DNA of 64,000 nucleotides, taken from Steromphala cineraria (Eukaryota; Mollusca; Gastropoda; Trochida; Trochidae). The translations under genes and the position numbers were made by a program. Shown piece after piece: positions 1-11,416 of this stretch (its first letter is position 1; every line of letters begins with the position of its first letter). The DNA lies in contig OU744731.1 in assembly GCA_916613615.1 (NCBI GenBank), forward strand, positions 51,684,645 through 51,748,644, given 5' to 3'. The notes beneath the pieces are model-generated. The model was not told the origin of the DNA. It worked only from the letters and a program-made list of their open reading frames with translations, and did not search any database.

Positions 1-131
1 AATGTTCTGTGTTATTATTGTAGAAAAAAACTTCCTCGTTACCCAGGCTGAATATGATTTCATTTATGTCTGTTGACCTTGCAGTCTCCTGGCTGCTGAG
101 TTTTTAATTGTGAAGCAGGAAATTTCATGTC

Positions 132-202
132 CAGCGGGATTCGAACCCGGGATTTCCGGGTTGAGAGTCCTACACTCTACACACCTACCTGTTCGCCCAC
201 AG
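132..202 (-). repeat. tRNA-derived SINE head or tRNA pseudogene
   Basis: Read on the minus strand, the segment has a perfect RNA polymerase III box B (GGGTTCGAATCCC, complement of 136-148) about 50 bases downstream of a degenerate box A-like stretch. An anticodon-arm-like CTCTCAA lies between them. The acceptor stem does not pair cleanly, so a functional tRNA is unlikely. A tRNA-derived SINE head is the better reading. The 3' body would lie at lower coordinates and cannot be delimited here. Confidence 0.55.
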
Positions 203-205
203 AGA

Positions 206-1689
206 TATCCCTCCGTCGAAACCAGTAGGAATGATTTTGACCTAACCTTGTCACAATTGTAACAGGAATCAAGGGATAAATAGGAGCAAAAAATTGTGGA
301 ATCTCTTTGTTTGTCCATGCCAGTTCTGAAAAAAAGGAAGTTTGACAAACATAATCTTTATTATTCTACAATCTTTATCCATTTGGTTAACCATATCAAT
401 GGCATTAAAACATTGTTTCCGTGACTTGCATTAAAAAGTATTCAACAACAAACATTACATATTACAAACTCATACACAATCATCAGGGTAATGTAATTTG
501 TGCATGTCTGAAAGAATATCAGTATTAGCACAAGAGATCTGAAGCAGACTTTATGAGGTCAAGAGAGTCATAATGACAGACATGATGTTCTAAATGAATC
601 AAATGAATGCGGCTATTACGGCTTTCTATTACAGCACAACTCTATGTAGGCACTGTTGTTAGCTGTTATGAAGATGTTGGGGCACTATTATATATTATAT
701 ATATTTATTATTATATTGAACTGACGTTTGAGAGCAGATACATGTTCAAGAATAATTTCAAGAATGAACATAATTTAAAATTCAATGTTTAACAGGCTTT
801 TAAATAGATTAAGTTCATAAACAACCTAGGATTAAGAGGTTTATTCCTAGAACCGAGAAAACCATAAAAGTCATTTTGGTTTAAATGCAAAATTATGAAA
901 ATGTTATTATCATGTGTCAGATGTACTTTAGAGGGAATCTTAAGAAAGCGGATAAAGAGTGGGATGATTTGATGAGTTTTATGAGAAGCAATACAATTAG
1001 GTATACCAAATCAACAATGTAGGTCATTAAGTTGGGTTAAGGGTCTCGCAACTTCTAATAAAATCACTGTGAAAGATGCAAGATCTTGAATTTTCCTCGA
1101 GGGAAAATAGCAATTAAAGTAACGTAGTGTTTTTTATAAACGGAAGATCTTTTTTGGATGTTGTAGTTTGGCTATGTATGAGACAAGAGCACGTAACACC
1201 CACCACGTTGTCATAACGTAATATCGTACACGTGAAGGTGACAACTAAAATATACTCCAAGGCAACACGGTCTGATGTAACATGAATACATGGACTTCAA
1301 GCCGAATTACAGTGAAAACAAAATGCATATATTACGGACAAATCTGAATGAATAGTTCTTTTTCTTCTAATTTTTTAAATTGTTTTTCTCAAACATAAAT
1401 TATATAGAATGAATAGACTGTAATATACTTTGCCAAGTTGGTGAACAATATACAATCTAAGTGATGTAAATTGAAATACAATGTAAAAAGATCCTGAATA
1501 GTTAACCAAATTCATTCATGGCGAACTATATGTGTGTGCACTGCATGCAGTGGATGTTGTGAGTACTGTCACAGTTATCATAAACTACAAGTAAAATACT
1601 AAACCTTCACAGATAATGGCGTAATTAATGCCTCTATTGGTAAGGCTTTACCTTGTTCTCGACAATACTAAGTGTCATCGCTGATTAGC
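206..1689. other. intergenic, nothing identified
   Basis: AT-rich sequence with only short chance ORFs. The longest, at 607-792, is low-complexity and shows no codon structure. I see no repeat, RNA gene or exon signal. Confidence 0.5.
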
Positions 1690-1702
1690 TCTAGGATAAA
1701 CA
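1690..1702. repeat. target-site duplication, left copy
   Basis: TCTAGGATAAACA here is repeated exactly at 2557-2569. The two copies bracket the LINE fragment between them, as expected for target-primed reverse transcription. Confidence 0.85.
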
Positions 1703-2556
1703 AATTCAAATTCAAATTCTTTATTCTCTATACACCACCACTGGTGGTACAAGAGCATAGTATAATACACAAAACAAACATATAAAAAAATGTGAAGGTC
1801 AATATTAATACAGTTTCTTCAATTCGGTATTTACAATTGTAATAAATCTGGACAATTTCTTTACAACTCGGAGTTTTTGTGAACATTACAGTGTTTTCAT
1901 TTTGTGGAGATTTTGGAAAGTATATAAATATTCAGGAATATAAAGTTTTCTTCTATCTGAAAAAGCTGGACATCGAAACAAGTAGTGAAATTCATCTGCT
2001 ATTGCTGGAGAGTTACAGAGCGGGCAATTTCTATTTTCACGTGGAATGCCTTTCCAGCGGCCAGTTTCAATAGGTAGATAATGATTTCTTGTTCTAAATA
2101 GTAGTAAAGGGTATGAAATTGAGTTAGGCATTAATAGGTAGGCTTCAAAAGAGAAAGAGCTTTTAATAAATTGATAATAATATCCTTTAGAGCTTTCAGA
2201 GATATCACTTTGCCAGTTCTGTAAGAATTGGTCCTTTAATGTACGGTCTATTAGTGCAACAATTTCGTTCATAGAACATACACGTTAATCCACAATTGTT
2301 AAAAAGCATCTTTATAAAGCTAAACCAGGGGTTACGAACACTGAGTGATTCATTGTGCCTTAATAGCCTGTAAAGGTTGGTTGAGAATTTGGTTGGAACA
2401 TCAAATGTTTCGAGCCTATACCAAAATTTGATCATTTTTAAAGCAACAAGTATTTTAAGGGGAAATCTTCCAAGCATAAAGTTTGGTGTTGATGGCCGAA
2501 GACCTGCTGCTAATTTCATAAACTTTAGATGCACCTAGGATATATATATATATATA
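1703..2556 (-). mobile_element. 5'-truncated CR1/L2-like LINE
   Basis: An 854-bp insertion bounded by 13-bp target-site duplications. On the minus strand it carries the last part of a LINE ORF2, then a short 3' UTR, then a tail built from GAATTT repeats next to the left duplication. CR1/L2-group LINEs characteristically end in a short microsatellite instead of poly(A). The 5' end is cut off within ORF2 downstream of the reverse transcriptase domain, so the copy was dead on arrival. A TA dinucleotide run sits at the 5' junction. The intact duplication suggests moderate age, although the ORF has since acquired a frameshift. Confidence 0.85.
1886..2534 (-). pseudogene. LINE ORF2 C-terminal fragment (frameshifted)
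   Basis: Two overlapping minus-strand frames carry one protein. The upstream frame (2534-2205) holds a LINE-like stretch including STPNFMLGRFPL and KMIKFWYRLE. The downstream frame (2272-1886) holds a zinc-knuckle-like end with CPLC then DEFHYLFRCP, preceded by RTRNHYLPIETGRWKGIPRE. This arrangement is typical of the C-terminus of CR1/L2-type ORF2 proteins. One frameshift lies in the overlap at about 2205-2272. The reverse transcriptase and endonuclease domains are absent. No host function is expected. Confidence 0.85.
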
Positions 2557-2557
2557 T
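2541..2557. repeat. (TA)n microsatellite
   Basis: About 17 bp of pure TA at the 5' junction of the LINE insertion. It is flanked by CCTAGGA on one side and TCTAGGA on the other. Confidence 0.8.
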
Positions 2558-2569
2558 CTAGGATAAACA
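2557..2569. repeat. target-site duplication, right copy
   Basis: Exact copy of the 13-mer at 1690-1702; see that entry. Confidence 0.85.
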
Positions 2570-4566
2570 GCACACTGAACAGACTTTAGTGAACATGAAT
2601 ACATGTGGTTTGAATAGAAAAAAATCCACTTTCGCTTATCATTTTAAAAATATTTTTACTAATTTCTCTTTAAATTCTATCTATGCTCCATTGAAGCAGA
2701 CCCATGCGAAAATTAGTTATAAAGCGCGCGTTTAGCACACTGCGGTTTAACCGTTTTGATAAAACCAATGCGCGTGACAACTCAGATTTTCTACAAGAAA
2801 TTAAATACATGTATCTAGAAAATAGCTTACAAGTATGCATCTTTATTGCCTTAACATGACACACTCATCAATATTCCTAATAAAGAGAAAGTGACGTTGA
2901 TTTCACATTATCTGGTTGTGTCTGTTGGACCTAATCACTCAAGGCTAAAATATAAGGTTAATTCATCACAAGAGGTTCATTCAACTCAGCGCTTAACGTT
3001 ACTTCACTGATGTCGTATAAAAGGATAACATATTAATGTTTAGTTGTTTTTCTGTATTTACATAGCTCATTGTGGCAGAATTTGATTTATAACGAACTAC
3101 TCAAGCCAACTATTACGTTGTTTCATACTTGAGACAAAATTTGCTGTTTACTATTATTTAATGTTAGATAAAAGATAACTTTTACCATAAATGTCTTTAA
3201 GATTTAGATTGAAATTTGTTGGTATTTTGGGCAAAGACTGTTCTTTCAATTAAACGTTTACAAATGACAATTTCTTGTCTGCGCACTCAGTGATACACGT
3301 AACTGGTTTAATACGAGACGATGAATAATTCAAAACGTAGCATTAACATTAATGTGTCTTTAGAAGTGAAGACGCAAAATACATTCATGGATGGAGAAGA
3401 AAACCAACATTTAGTGACCGTGTAATCTAAACATGTAAACATAACCATGTTATGTTTGCCTTGAAGGGCTTCAGGTGATCAAAATGCTTCTGTGATGTGA
3501 GTCAACAATATGTTGTGACGTCATTAGCGCAATGCTCTCGATATAAAAACAAATTGTTGTTACTTTTCGTAAAAAATAGAATACAAGACTTAAACATTTG
3601 CACCACGAACCACCTTATATGCCTCATTTGACTTTTTGATAGATGTTTTAGAGTATTACCTTTGTAGAATAGTCTGAAAACAAAACATGCGTGAAAACAA
3701 AACTTAACCGATCCATTGATATATTAAGGAACGTTTAAAATCTAAACAAACGTTAAATACTTTGTACAAGGTACCAGAAACAGGTTCGTTGAGATCATTT
3801 AATGCACACTAAAATCAAAACAGTTTCGTTCTGTAAATCGCAAGTACTGTGACGTCATGAAGCCCTTAAGAACATCGTGTTCTCATTATCATTTCCTCAA
3901 GTGTGTTAACAGTCTTTCCATCCCGTCGAAAACAGGTTTATCCTCTTCTTTATCACTTTAAATCACGAGACTTCTCTGTTATGGTATTTTTGTCAGGATT
4001 ATCGTTAGCTTATTAGGTATAAGGAAGTACATTCTGAATTCTTTTAAGTTAAGAATAGGATTAGGATAGAGATTCATTCTGATTGGTGTGTTTGTTCTCG
4101 TGATGAAATACTTACATTTCGCGTGTGTTTTTTATTTTTAGCTTTAAGTCAAGACATGAGTTTTCAATTTGACTGTTCTATTCAAAGCATACTGTTTGAT
4201 GAAAAAAGAAACAGAAGTATTTACATGTACATGTATGTTATTTATGTCTTTGACAAGGTAAATAAAGAAACGACTTTTAGAATTCTTCTCGCCTTTCTCC
4301 CGAATGACCATGAACAACGCTTTCAACAAACATGGTTCTATAGCATTGTTTCCGTACAAATTGAAGACGCCGCCCGCCCTTTATTCCGCAATAAAATATA
4401 GTTTACTAGTTACGTCATGAAAAATTGGCAAATGACGTTTATAACAATTGTGTTATGACTTTATTTGCCATGGCCCCAGCCTGTCGTCCCTGAACGTTTG
4501 GTCTCTTTAGAAATGATAAAAAATTATATTAATAAGGGTAAAAAAACAGGAGAAGAACAATAGGTC
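2570..4566. other. intergenic, two CRE-like palindromes
   Basis: No convincing gene. Two perfect TGACGTCA palindromes occur at 3516-3523 and 3850-3857. The ORFs at 2670-2864 and 4123-4401 have no recognisable domain or splice context. Confidence 0.4.
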
Positions 4567-4606
4567 TTCACGACTTTCGTCCTGAAGGCCTTATCAAGAT
4601 CATGAA
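4567..4606 (-). ncRNA. degenerate hammerhead-ribozyme-like motif
   Basis: On the minus strand an 8-bp stem I (TTCATGAT with GTCGTGAA, using two G-U pairs) encloses CTTGATAA, a short GC-rich stem-loop and GAAA. This resembles a hammerhead core of CTGATGA, stem II and GAAA. The core has an extra T and a G-to-A change, and stem III has collapsed to nothing (GAAA runs directly into GTC). It is probably a decayed ribozyme from the end of a Penelope-like or retrozyme element. The T/C-rich tail that follows resembles the tail after the intact ribozyme at 13581. Catalysis is unlikely. Confidence 0.45.
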
Positions 4607-5602
4607 TAAAGGCGACGGGTACCTCGTACATTCGTAGTTGCGGATAATCAGGCAGTACTCAGATTTAAAAAACATCGGGGTACGAGTTATTTGAAATTTC
4701 TGGTTCCAATGTATCGTTGTCTTAAATATCGCTTAAGCTCAAATAATTGTAATGATAGATGGTGTTATCTTATCTAATCATCAATTTACTACATCTTAAA
4801 TTACATAGCTTTAAAACATGTTACAAAAGTCTTTCTTGGTAGATTGTTCTTGTATGCCGATTCCGAACAGATAGTGTTATATGTCTAAGATTTTGTTTTC
4901 CAATTTGAATATCCAGTTTTAAAATGTGCTTGAGTAAAAGGAATGCAAGCTTCCAGATACATGAATAAAACTGAAATTCATAGGAAGCAACACCGATTAT
5001 TTTTCTGTCAAAGTTTACAAAGTCTTCAATTCATTTACAACTAGTATCACATTTACTTGTTTTGCTCCAGTACACGATGAGTTTGATTTTTAATCCAAAA
5101 ATAGACTGTTCATAAAGGCATGCAAGATATTCAAGATTTTCAAAATCGTTGTTTAACATCTTCAAGTACATGTATTGACGTTCTCTGGTCGTCGGTATGA
5201 CCCTCTAGTAGATAAAGGGAATGTTATTCTCGCGAGATTGTGGATCTTGCGTTTAAGTAAACGGTGTCGATCCTGTAATTACCACCTTCCTGGCTTCAAG
5301 TGTTTGGAATTCTTGGGTTTCACGATCCTTCGCCTTCACGGTATGACGTCATTAACCCTACAAACACTGTGTGTCCCTGTTGTTTAAACTGTCTCCAACT
5401 TCACACATCTTGAAGTGGTGGAATTAAAAACATGGAACCTTATACCTTAGTAAACATTCCTCTCTGAGTTCAGACGACCCCATCAATATATATATCGTCA
5501 TCATCGCGGCACAGGTCTTAAAAATATTTGTTCATCCTAAAAGGATTGCTGATCAACTGTTTGTGAGGTTTTGTTATGTGCAATCAGTTGGCATGGACTA
5601 GG
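4607..5602. other. intergenic, upstream of the main gene
   Basis: No gene recognised. One TGACGTCA lies at 5344-5351. The ORF at 5175-5387 is moderately GC-richer than its surroundings but has no recognisable domain. Confidence 0.4.
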
Positions 5603-5664
5603 TATATAGGGAAGGCTGATTAATCTCCCATCTGTGTTTCGCTGTCGTGTCGTGTGTTCTTCCG
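5603..5664 (+). promoter_or_regulatory. candidate TATA promoter and first exon
   Basis: TATATAGG at 5603-5610 could place transcription start near 5633. A GC-richer stretch follows, ending in CCG/GTACGT at 5662-5670, an acceptable 5' splice site. If real, this would be a short untranslated first exon of the gene whose next exon begins at 6873, giving an intron of about 1.2 kb. This rests only on motif position, and other upstream exons are equally possible. Confidence 0.25.
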
Positions 5665-6858
5665 GTACGTTGTATACGCACACGAATGTTGAATTATCTA
5701 ATAAACTTTTAACTATAAAACTTGTTTAAAGAAAGATACCGTGACTGATACGAATTAAGTATTTAGCTATTATTCCGCTTAAAAGCAGCTCCATACATAT
5801 ATTTATTTGAATGGTTATTCGTGAATGGCATTTTTTTAAAATATTTTCGTTTATATTCCACATTGAAAAATATTTGTTCAGTAAAAGCCAAATAATGTTA
5901 ACGGGAAACATTTATTTTAAGTATTTTCAAAAATTCCAAAAGTATTTGCATGATGTTCAAATTTATGAATTAAGGAGTAATGTATTTTTTTTATATTTCA
6001 GGAATTGCCAATTAACTTCAATCATAAGTTCATATAAAAAAATTATATACACTTAATATTAAATCGTAGAATAGGAGTCTTTTAAATTGTACAAGTTGTA
6101 TAATCTGTGCCATTGCTTTTCATGCAGACAATTAAAATGAATAGAATAACTAAAAGTCAGGTAAAAATTAAATAGAAAATTCCGTTAATATTAAATGAAT
6201 ATATACTGTTTTCGTAACTGTTGTATTTTGCATCCAATCTTTTTTTTATTACTAAGTTTACAACAAATGTCAAAATATTTCAACGAACAAAATAATTTTT
6301 TGGGATAAATTCTGGCTTTAATATGAAATCCATTCTAGGGTTAAAACTCATATAAAGAGCTCTTCATACAAACGCCTAATTTAGAACTTTTGCGCCAGTC
6401 AATCGTGGTATTTGTGGCTACAACAGATGTATTCGTGTCTTTACGAAATGGGGGATAGTATGTCGACATCCACCTTTACTCATTGCTCTTACCCGGTTAG
6501 AGATGCAAATATAAAATTTTGACCCTTTTATAAAAATTATACTGTTGATTGTATTTTTTTTTAATTTACCATGTAAAAGCCTTAAGTATCTTCATACGTG
6601 GTTCAACCAAAGGCAATTAAATGTCATCAATACATTTCACGACAATCATTGAAAAGTAGATATTGGAATATATTTTTCAGGTGTACATCCAAGGTTTATT
6701 AGTTTAAGGATAAATTGCACATACTCGCATATATGTTTTAATCAGAATGAAGATTGTAATATATTTTGTACAATTACTATTTACTATATTTTATATATGT
6801 GTATAGGTAACGGGAATTTTACTGAATGTATAACAACTATGTGATGTAAACAGATGGG

Positions 6859-6872
6859 TTTTTTTCTTGCAG
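6859..6872 (+). other. 3' splice acceptor of the main gene
   Basis: A T-run followed by CTTGCAG directly precedes the long ORF. This is a strong polypyrimidine tract plus AG, and it defines an exon starting at 6873. Confidence 0.75.
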
Positions 6873-6885
6873 ACAAGATCGGAGG

Positions 6886-8358
6886 ATGGATAAGGGTCGG
6901 ATAATTACTCACGCTAAGAGTAATAGCAGCCGCGTGGTACTTAACAACACGGTCTACGAGAACATATCCAGCACAGGCGCTGAGAGATCCGGCCATGGAA
7001 GTGCGCCTGAAAGCATCAGGTCTCAGAGACTTAAACAAAGCCCATTGGAGTCAAGCCAAAATACCTTAGTTTCTCGACAATACCGTAACGTGAACCAGAA
7101 AGAACAGATTCTGTTAAACACGCTAGAGAAAAACTTGTCTCGCCAGAAACAATCAGCTCTTCAGAGTCAGGCCTACTCTATGCAGAAGTATAAGCAACGC
7201 CTTGCCGGATATGAACGTCTGCGCATGAGTGGCGGGGAATCAATAAGTGAGAATTGTATTCCTCCGCCAAGCGACCTGTTGAAGTGTGGCGATCGGCAAA
7301 GCAGAAGCAAAACTGTCAGCGGGAAATCAACACATGCGTCGTCATCGATATCGCGCGCTAAACAAGGCGACCAATCAATAGCCGCGGCGGATGTAAACAG
7401 AGCCCGAGAGGACGGAGAAGAGGGAAAGCCGAGGGTATATAACGGTGCTGTGAGTCCATGTGACACTCAATTTCATCAACTGCCAGGAGAAACTACTATC
7501 TCTAAAGATCCCTCACTCCTCACAACCATTCTGAAAAGCAGCAAGTCGAGAGGTGAAACTTATCGTACTCGGAAGAAATTGAGTTTTGACGATAATACTG
7601 AAAATAGAGACATGCTGCGAAAACCGCACAAAACTTCTTCAACGCCTGATCCGAATTTGCTGACGGTGGATGAAGAGGGCATTCGTCCAAGGGCTTACAC
7701 AGATCCCACTTCAGATGGAAAACTAAAGTCTGCAATAAAACTGCCAGAAATCATGATAGAGGATTGTTCTGATCCTGACGACAAATCAAACACGGAGGAG
7801 GGAATGTTCACAGTGTTCGCATCCCCGCCAAGGAGACGAGCGAACACGTGTCCCGAGGAGTTCTTCAACAGGAGACGAAAGGGACGACCACCAACACCCC
7901 CTCCAACTTCTCGTAATAGCAGCCCGACCAACAAGTTCTCATTTGGACCTACCAACAAAAGCCCCGTTTCGTTCGTGCATCACAGACTAAGCAAAGTGTC
8001 AGAAGACGGGGTGGAAGGTGCGAGTGGCGGCAGGTCGGGTGGGCACATGTCGAGGCGCTCAGTGCCCAACAGACGGAGTTCCTTGAACAGTGTGAGCACA
8101 CTGGGCACCTCCCTGGAGCACAAGCTCACCCTCAGGGAGTCGGCGCCCGCCCCTCAGTGTGACATTTCAGAACGCACACCTCCGGATGGGTGTCACTCTG
8201 TGGCGAAACCCGAGGCTAGGAAAGCTTCCGAAAATAACAACACGTCTGGAGTTCAGAACCAAGGGCAAGATGTTTCCGAGATGTATTCCTCAAAAGACTG
8301 CAGGTTTTCACAGAAAATGTCGCCGTCTCTAGATGGGAAACCGCTGGAAGCATGTTAG
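6886..8358 (+). CDS. unrecognised, probably disordered phosphoprotein (terminal coding exon)
   Basis: This 490-codon open exon is the only convincing coding sequence in the window. ATG 6886 has a favourable context (A at -3, G at +4). However, the reading frame stays open back to the splice acceptor at 6872, so an upstream coding exon may exist and the true N-terminus may be longer. Residues about 70-115 are Gln/Leu/Lys/Arg-rich and could form a short helix or coiled coil. The rest is dominated by Ser, Pro, Arg, Lys and Gly with no hydrophobic core, signal peptide or membrane segment, so it is probably disordered. Basophilic kinase-type sites recur (RRRANT, RKKLSF, NRRSSL, SRRSV), RRRANTCPEE resembles a 14-3-3 ligand, and RKGRPPTPPPTS is an SH3-ligand-like Pro stretch. 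The exon is clearly GC-richer than its flanks. I do not recognise the family. A signalling scaffold or cytoskeletal adaptor is only a guess. Confidence 0.8.
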   Translation: MDKGRIITHAKSNSSRVVLNNTVYENISSTGAERSGHGSAPESIRSQRLKQSPLESSQNTLVSRQYRNVNQKEQILLNTLEKNLSRQKQSALQSQAYSMQKYKQRLAGYERLRMSGGESISENCIPPPSDLLKCGDRQSRSKTVSGKSTHASSSISRAKQGDQSIAAADVNRAREDGEEGKPRVYNGAVSPCDTQFHQLPGETTISKDPSLLTTILKSSKSRGETYRTRKKLSFDDNTENRDMLRKPHKTSSTPDPNLLTVDEEGIRPRAYTDPTSDGKLKSAIKLPEIMIEDCSDPDDKSNTEEGMFTVFASPPRRRANTCPEEFFNRRRKGRPPTPPPTSRNSSPTNKFSFGPTNKSPVSFVHHRLSKVSEDGVEGASGGRSGGHMSRRSVPNRRSSLNSVSTLGTSLEHKLTLRESAPAPQCDISERTPPDGCHSVAKPEARKASENNNTSGVQNQGQDVSEMYSSKDCRFSQKMSPSLDGKPLEAC

Positions 8359-9475
8359 CATTTTCTGTGTCATAAACAATGTACTTGCGGGCAAACCCCG
8401 AGGCAAAGTGTTTACATTTGTTATCGAATCATCTTTGTATTCTTAATTAACAAGGAGAATTGCATTTGAGATATATGAAACGTATGGTTTTGGCTATGTA
8501 CATGTGACCCGATTATCATTGAGGAATGTGAAATTCAGATATGTTTGAGACGGTGAGTGGTTTTTTTTTCGTAGGTGAACGGGTTTCATATTATATCAAA
8601 ATATGCCACAAGTGATTGAATTGTTATGCCCCGTTAAGTGAAGGTTCTACGTGCTGTTAATGCCATATCTATTACATAACCTTCCTATTTGTATAGTTTT
8701 GAAAGAGTTTATCACTTGTTATGAAATATGTCCAAGATTTTCTGATTTCCCTCTTTACATTCTGCGAAATGTCTGTGATACTTCATAAGCAATATTGACC
8801 GCTCTTGGAGATAATACAATCATTCATAGTTATGATTCCCTTTCCGAATCATTTGCCCTGAGTAACGCCATTACCCAGATTTCCCATAAATCTTCTAACC
8901 TTCATGGTCATAACATAAGTAATGGGTTCAGCTGAATGCATTGAGAGTACGTTAGATATTAGTGTTTCCATAGTAACAACACAATCGATAAGCATTTGCT
9001 ATTTATCTTTATCCATTTCCAATAAGCTCAAGATTAATCTTCATCTTTTTACGTTAAAATCAGATATCTGTTTTGTTTGTTTTGTAACCTCAACCACATT
9101 CCATGATGTAGATATTAGTGTCGTATAAATGTTTCCCTCTTATCGTTCGACGTTATGTTGAATTTTATCACTTTATACTGTTCGCACATTATCACAATGG
9201 GTATATCATTTAAAGCACTATATACTTACATATGCTTTCTGACAGTATTAAATCTTACTCATTAGGGAATCGGATCACTCATATCTAATGATTTCAAAAT
9301 GATGAGTATATTATCTTTGCATGCATATTGTGCATTGTCTCTTTATTAAGAAGAGAAACATTTCAGGAAAGTTGTCCAAACTAATATATGCACATGAATT
9401 ACTCGTAAATAGCTATTTATGTAATATTGAATGTAAAGTATGTTTCAGAATAAAATTTGAAAACCTGTTTTCTTT
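8359..9475 (+). other. 3' UTR of the main gene
   Basis: AT-rich non-coding sequence between the stop codon of the 490-codon ORF and the AATAAA at 9449. It contains no competing exon signal. Its extent is inferred from the polyadenylation signal. Confidence 0.5.
9449..9475 (+). terminator. polyadenylation signal
   Basis: AATAAA at 9449-9454 is followed within 20 bases by a T-rich downstream element (CTGTTTTCTTTTT). It lies about 1.1 kb past the stop codon and is the best candidate end of the transcript. Confidence 0.55.
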
Positions 9476-10429
9476 TTAAACTTATTTGGTAAACAGTTTG
9501 TTTGTATTAACACTAAACACTATTGATATTTATAGGTGGCATTATGCCTCTCCTTGGTAACACGCTTGAAATATAAATTGAAACATGCATGGTTAAACAA
9601 AAAATCAACAGCTTTGAGTAAAAAGAAATTGATGCCAATACTTTTCTCTTGAAACTTGGTAGACTTGCGACTACAGAGAATTTTAAGTAGTGAGATGTTT
9701 AACCCTCTGAACATGCTACCTAGTTTGTCTATCAGCCCCTGAAACAAAATATCTTTAAAGACCCGCGTAAGTCTAGATTGTTGTAGTGTAGCAAGTCTAA
9801 GTAACTACCGTTTCAGAAAATAAACAGCTTCGGTGGGCTCCTTTCTCCTTTAATAAAAATAATAATTTCAATGAATTTTCATTTCAGAGACTAAAATTTG
9901 AGTCTATTGATATGAATACAATAGCGAGTAGTGGTATTATACGTAATATAGGTCCTTGCAATTGTGACATGAAAAAATCTTGACACACTATGCATTCACG
10001 AACCACATGGAATATTTCCTATTTTGAAAAACATACGAATGATTTGAATACTTATAAATATTTTATCTTTTCAAAAAACTCGATTAAATAATGTAGGTAG
10101 TTGGTGTTCAAAACAATAAACACACATTACATGTCCTCTGCACAATCAACATTTCAAAACAAAATACTCCCTTCTTATGAAAAATTCTTCCTTGCAAAAA
10201 ATTATGTTTAAGGAACAAACTCGGACGTAAACCTATCTAAATCACACGAATACCACTATGTGTAGGAATGTTTAACGTTTCTACTTAGTTAAATGGTATG
10301 TAGATGTTAGTAGACCAGGCCAGCGGGCGCACATTAGTGCAAACCACTCGAGTCTAGAGGATTCCTGCTCCACCAGTATCTAGGGTACCGTATCTAGAGG
10401 TCACGCCGGAGTAGAGCCCGGGGTGAGAC
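9476..10429. other. intergenic, GC-rich at its right edge
   Basis: No gene seen. The last 120 bp (10310-10429) become abruptly GC-rich and contain short direct copies of TATCTAG. This may be the unique flank of the minisatellite that follows. Confidence 0.4.
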
Positions 10430-11416
10430 GGTTTCTGCAGAGGATTTACAGAGCAGGGGTCGCCTCTGTCTCTGGGCATACGGTTCCTGCAGAGGATTTA
10501 CAGAGCAGGGGTCGCCTCTGTCTCTGGGCATACGGTTCCTGCAGAGGATTTACAGAGCAGGGGTCGCCTCTGTCTCTGGGCATACGGTTCCTGCAGAGGA
10601 TTTACAGAGCAGGGGTCGCCTCTGTCTCTGGGCATACGGTTCCTGCAGAGGATTTACAGAGCAGGGGTCGCCTCTGTCTCTGGGCATACGGTTCCTGCAG
10701 AGGATTTACAGAGCAGGGGTCGCCTCTGTCTCTGGGCATACGGTTCCTGCAGAGGATTTACAGAGCAGGGGTCGCCTCTGTCTCTGGGCATACGGTTCCT
10801 GCAGAGGATTTACAGAGCAGGGGTCGCCTCTGTCTCTGGGCATACGGTTCCTGCAGAGGATTTACAGAGCAGGGGTCGCCTCTGTCTCTGGGCATACGGT
10901 TCCTGCAGAGGATTTACAGAGCAGGGGTCGCCTCTGTCTCTGGGCATACGGTTCCTGCAGAGGATTTACAGAGCAGGGGTCGCCTCTGTCTCTGGGCATA
11001 CGGTTCCTGCAGAGGATTTACAGAGCAGGGGTCGCTTCTGTCTCTGGGCATACGGTTCCTGCAGAGGATTTACAGAGCAGGGGTCGCCTCTGTCTCTGGG
11101 CATACGGTTCCTGCAGAGGATTTACAGAGCAGGGGTCGCCTCTGTCTCTGGGCATACGGTTCCTGCAGAGGATTTACAGAGCAGGGGTCGCCTCTGTCTC
11201 TGGGCATACGGTTCCTGCAGAGGATTTACAGAGCAGGGGTCGCCTCTGTCTCTGGGCATACGGTTCCTGCAGAGGATTTACAGAGCAGGGGTCGCCTCTG
11301 TCTCTGGGCATACGGTTCCTGCAGAGGATTTACAGAGCAGGGGTCGCCTCTGTCTCTGGGCATACGGTTCCTGCAGAGGATTTACAGAGCAGGGGTCGCC
11401 TCTGTCTCTGGGCATA
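10430..11416 (+). repeat. 52-bp minisatellite, 19 copies
   Basis: Nineteen head-to-tail copies of a 52-bp unit, with the last copy one base short. Only two substitutions are visible: a T in the first unit (GGTTTCTG) and a T near 11036. The unit is about 57% GC in an AT-rich background. Within each unit CAGAG occurs twice and CTCTG twice in nested order, so each copy can fold into a two-tier hairpin. Because 52 is not a multiple of 3 and the + strand unit has no stop in any frame, a 337-codon ORF crosses the array. That ORF cycles through all three frames every 156 bp and is a by-product, not a gene. Confidence 0.97.

Noticed and set aside
132..202. Functional tRNA gene
   Set aside because: Box B is perfect, but box A is poor and the acceptor stem does not pair. 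The same holds for 50003-50076 and 23445-23522.
10340..10410. Several common restriction sites (CTCGAG, TCTAGA, GGTACC) resembling a vector polylinker
   Set aside because: The sites are spaced irregularly, and the sequence between and around them does not look like any vector backbone I recognise. Coincidence in a short GC-rich stretch is sufficient.
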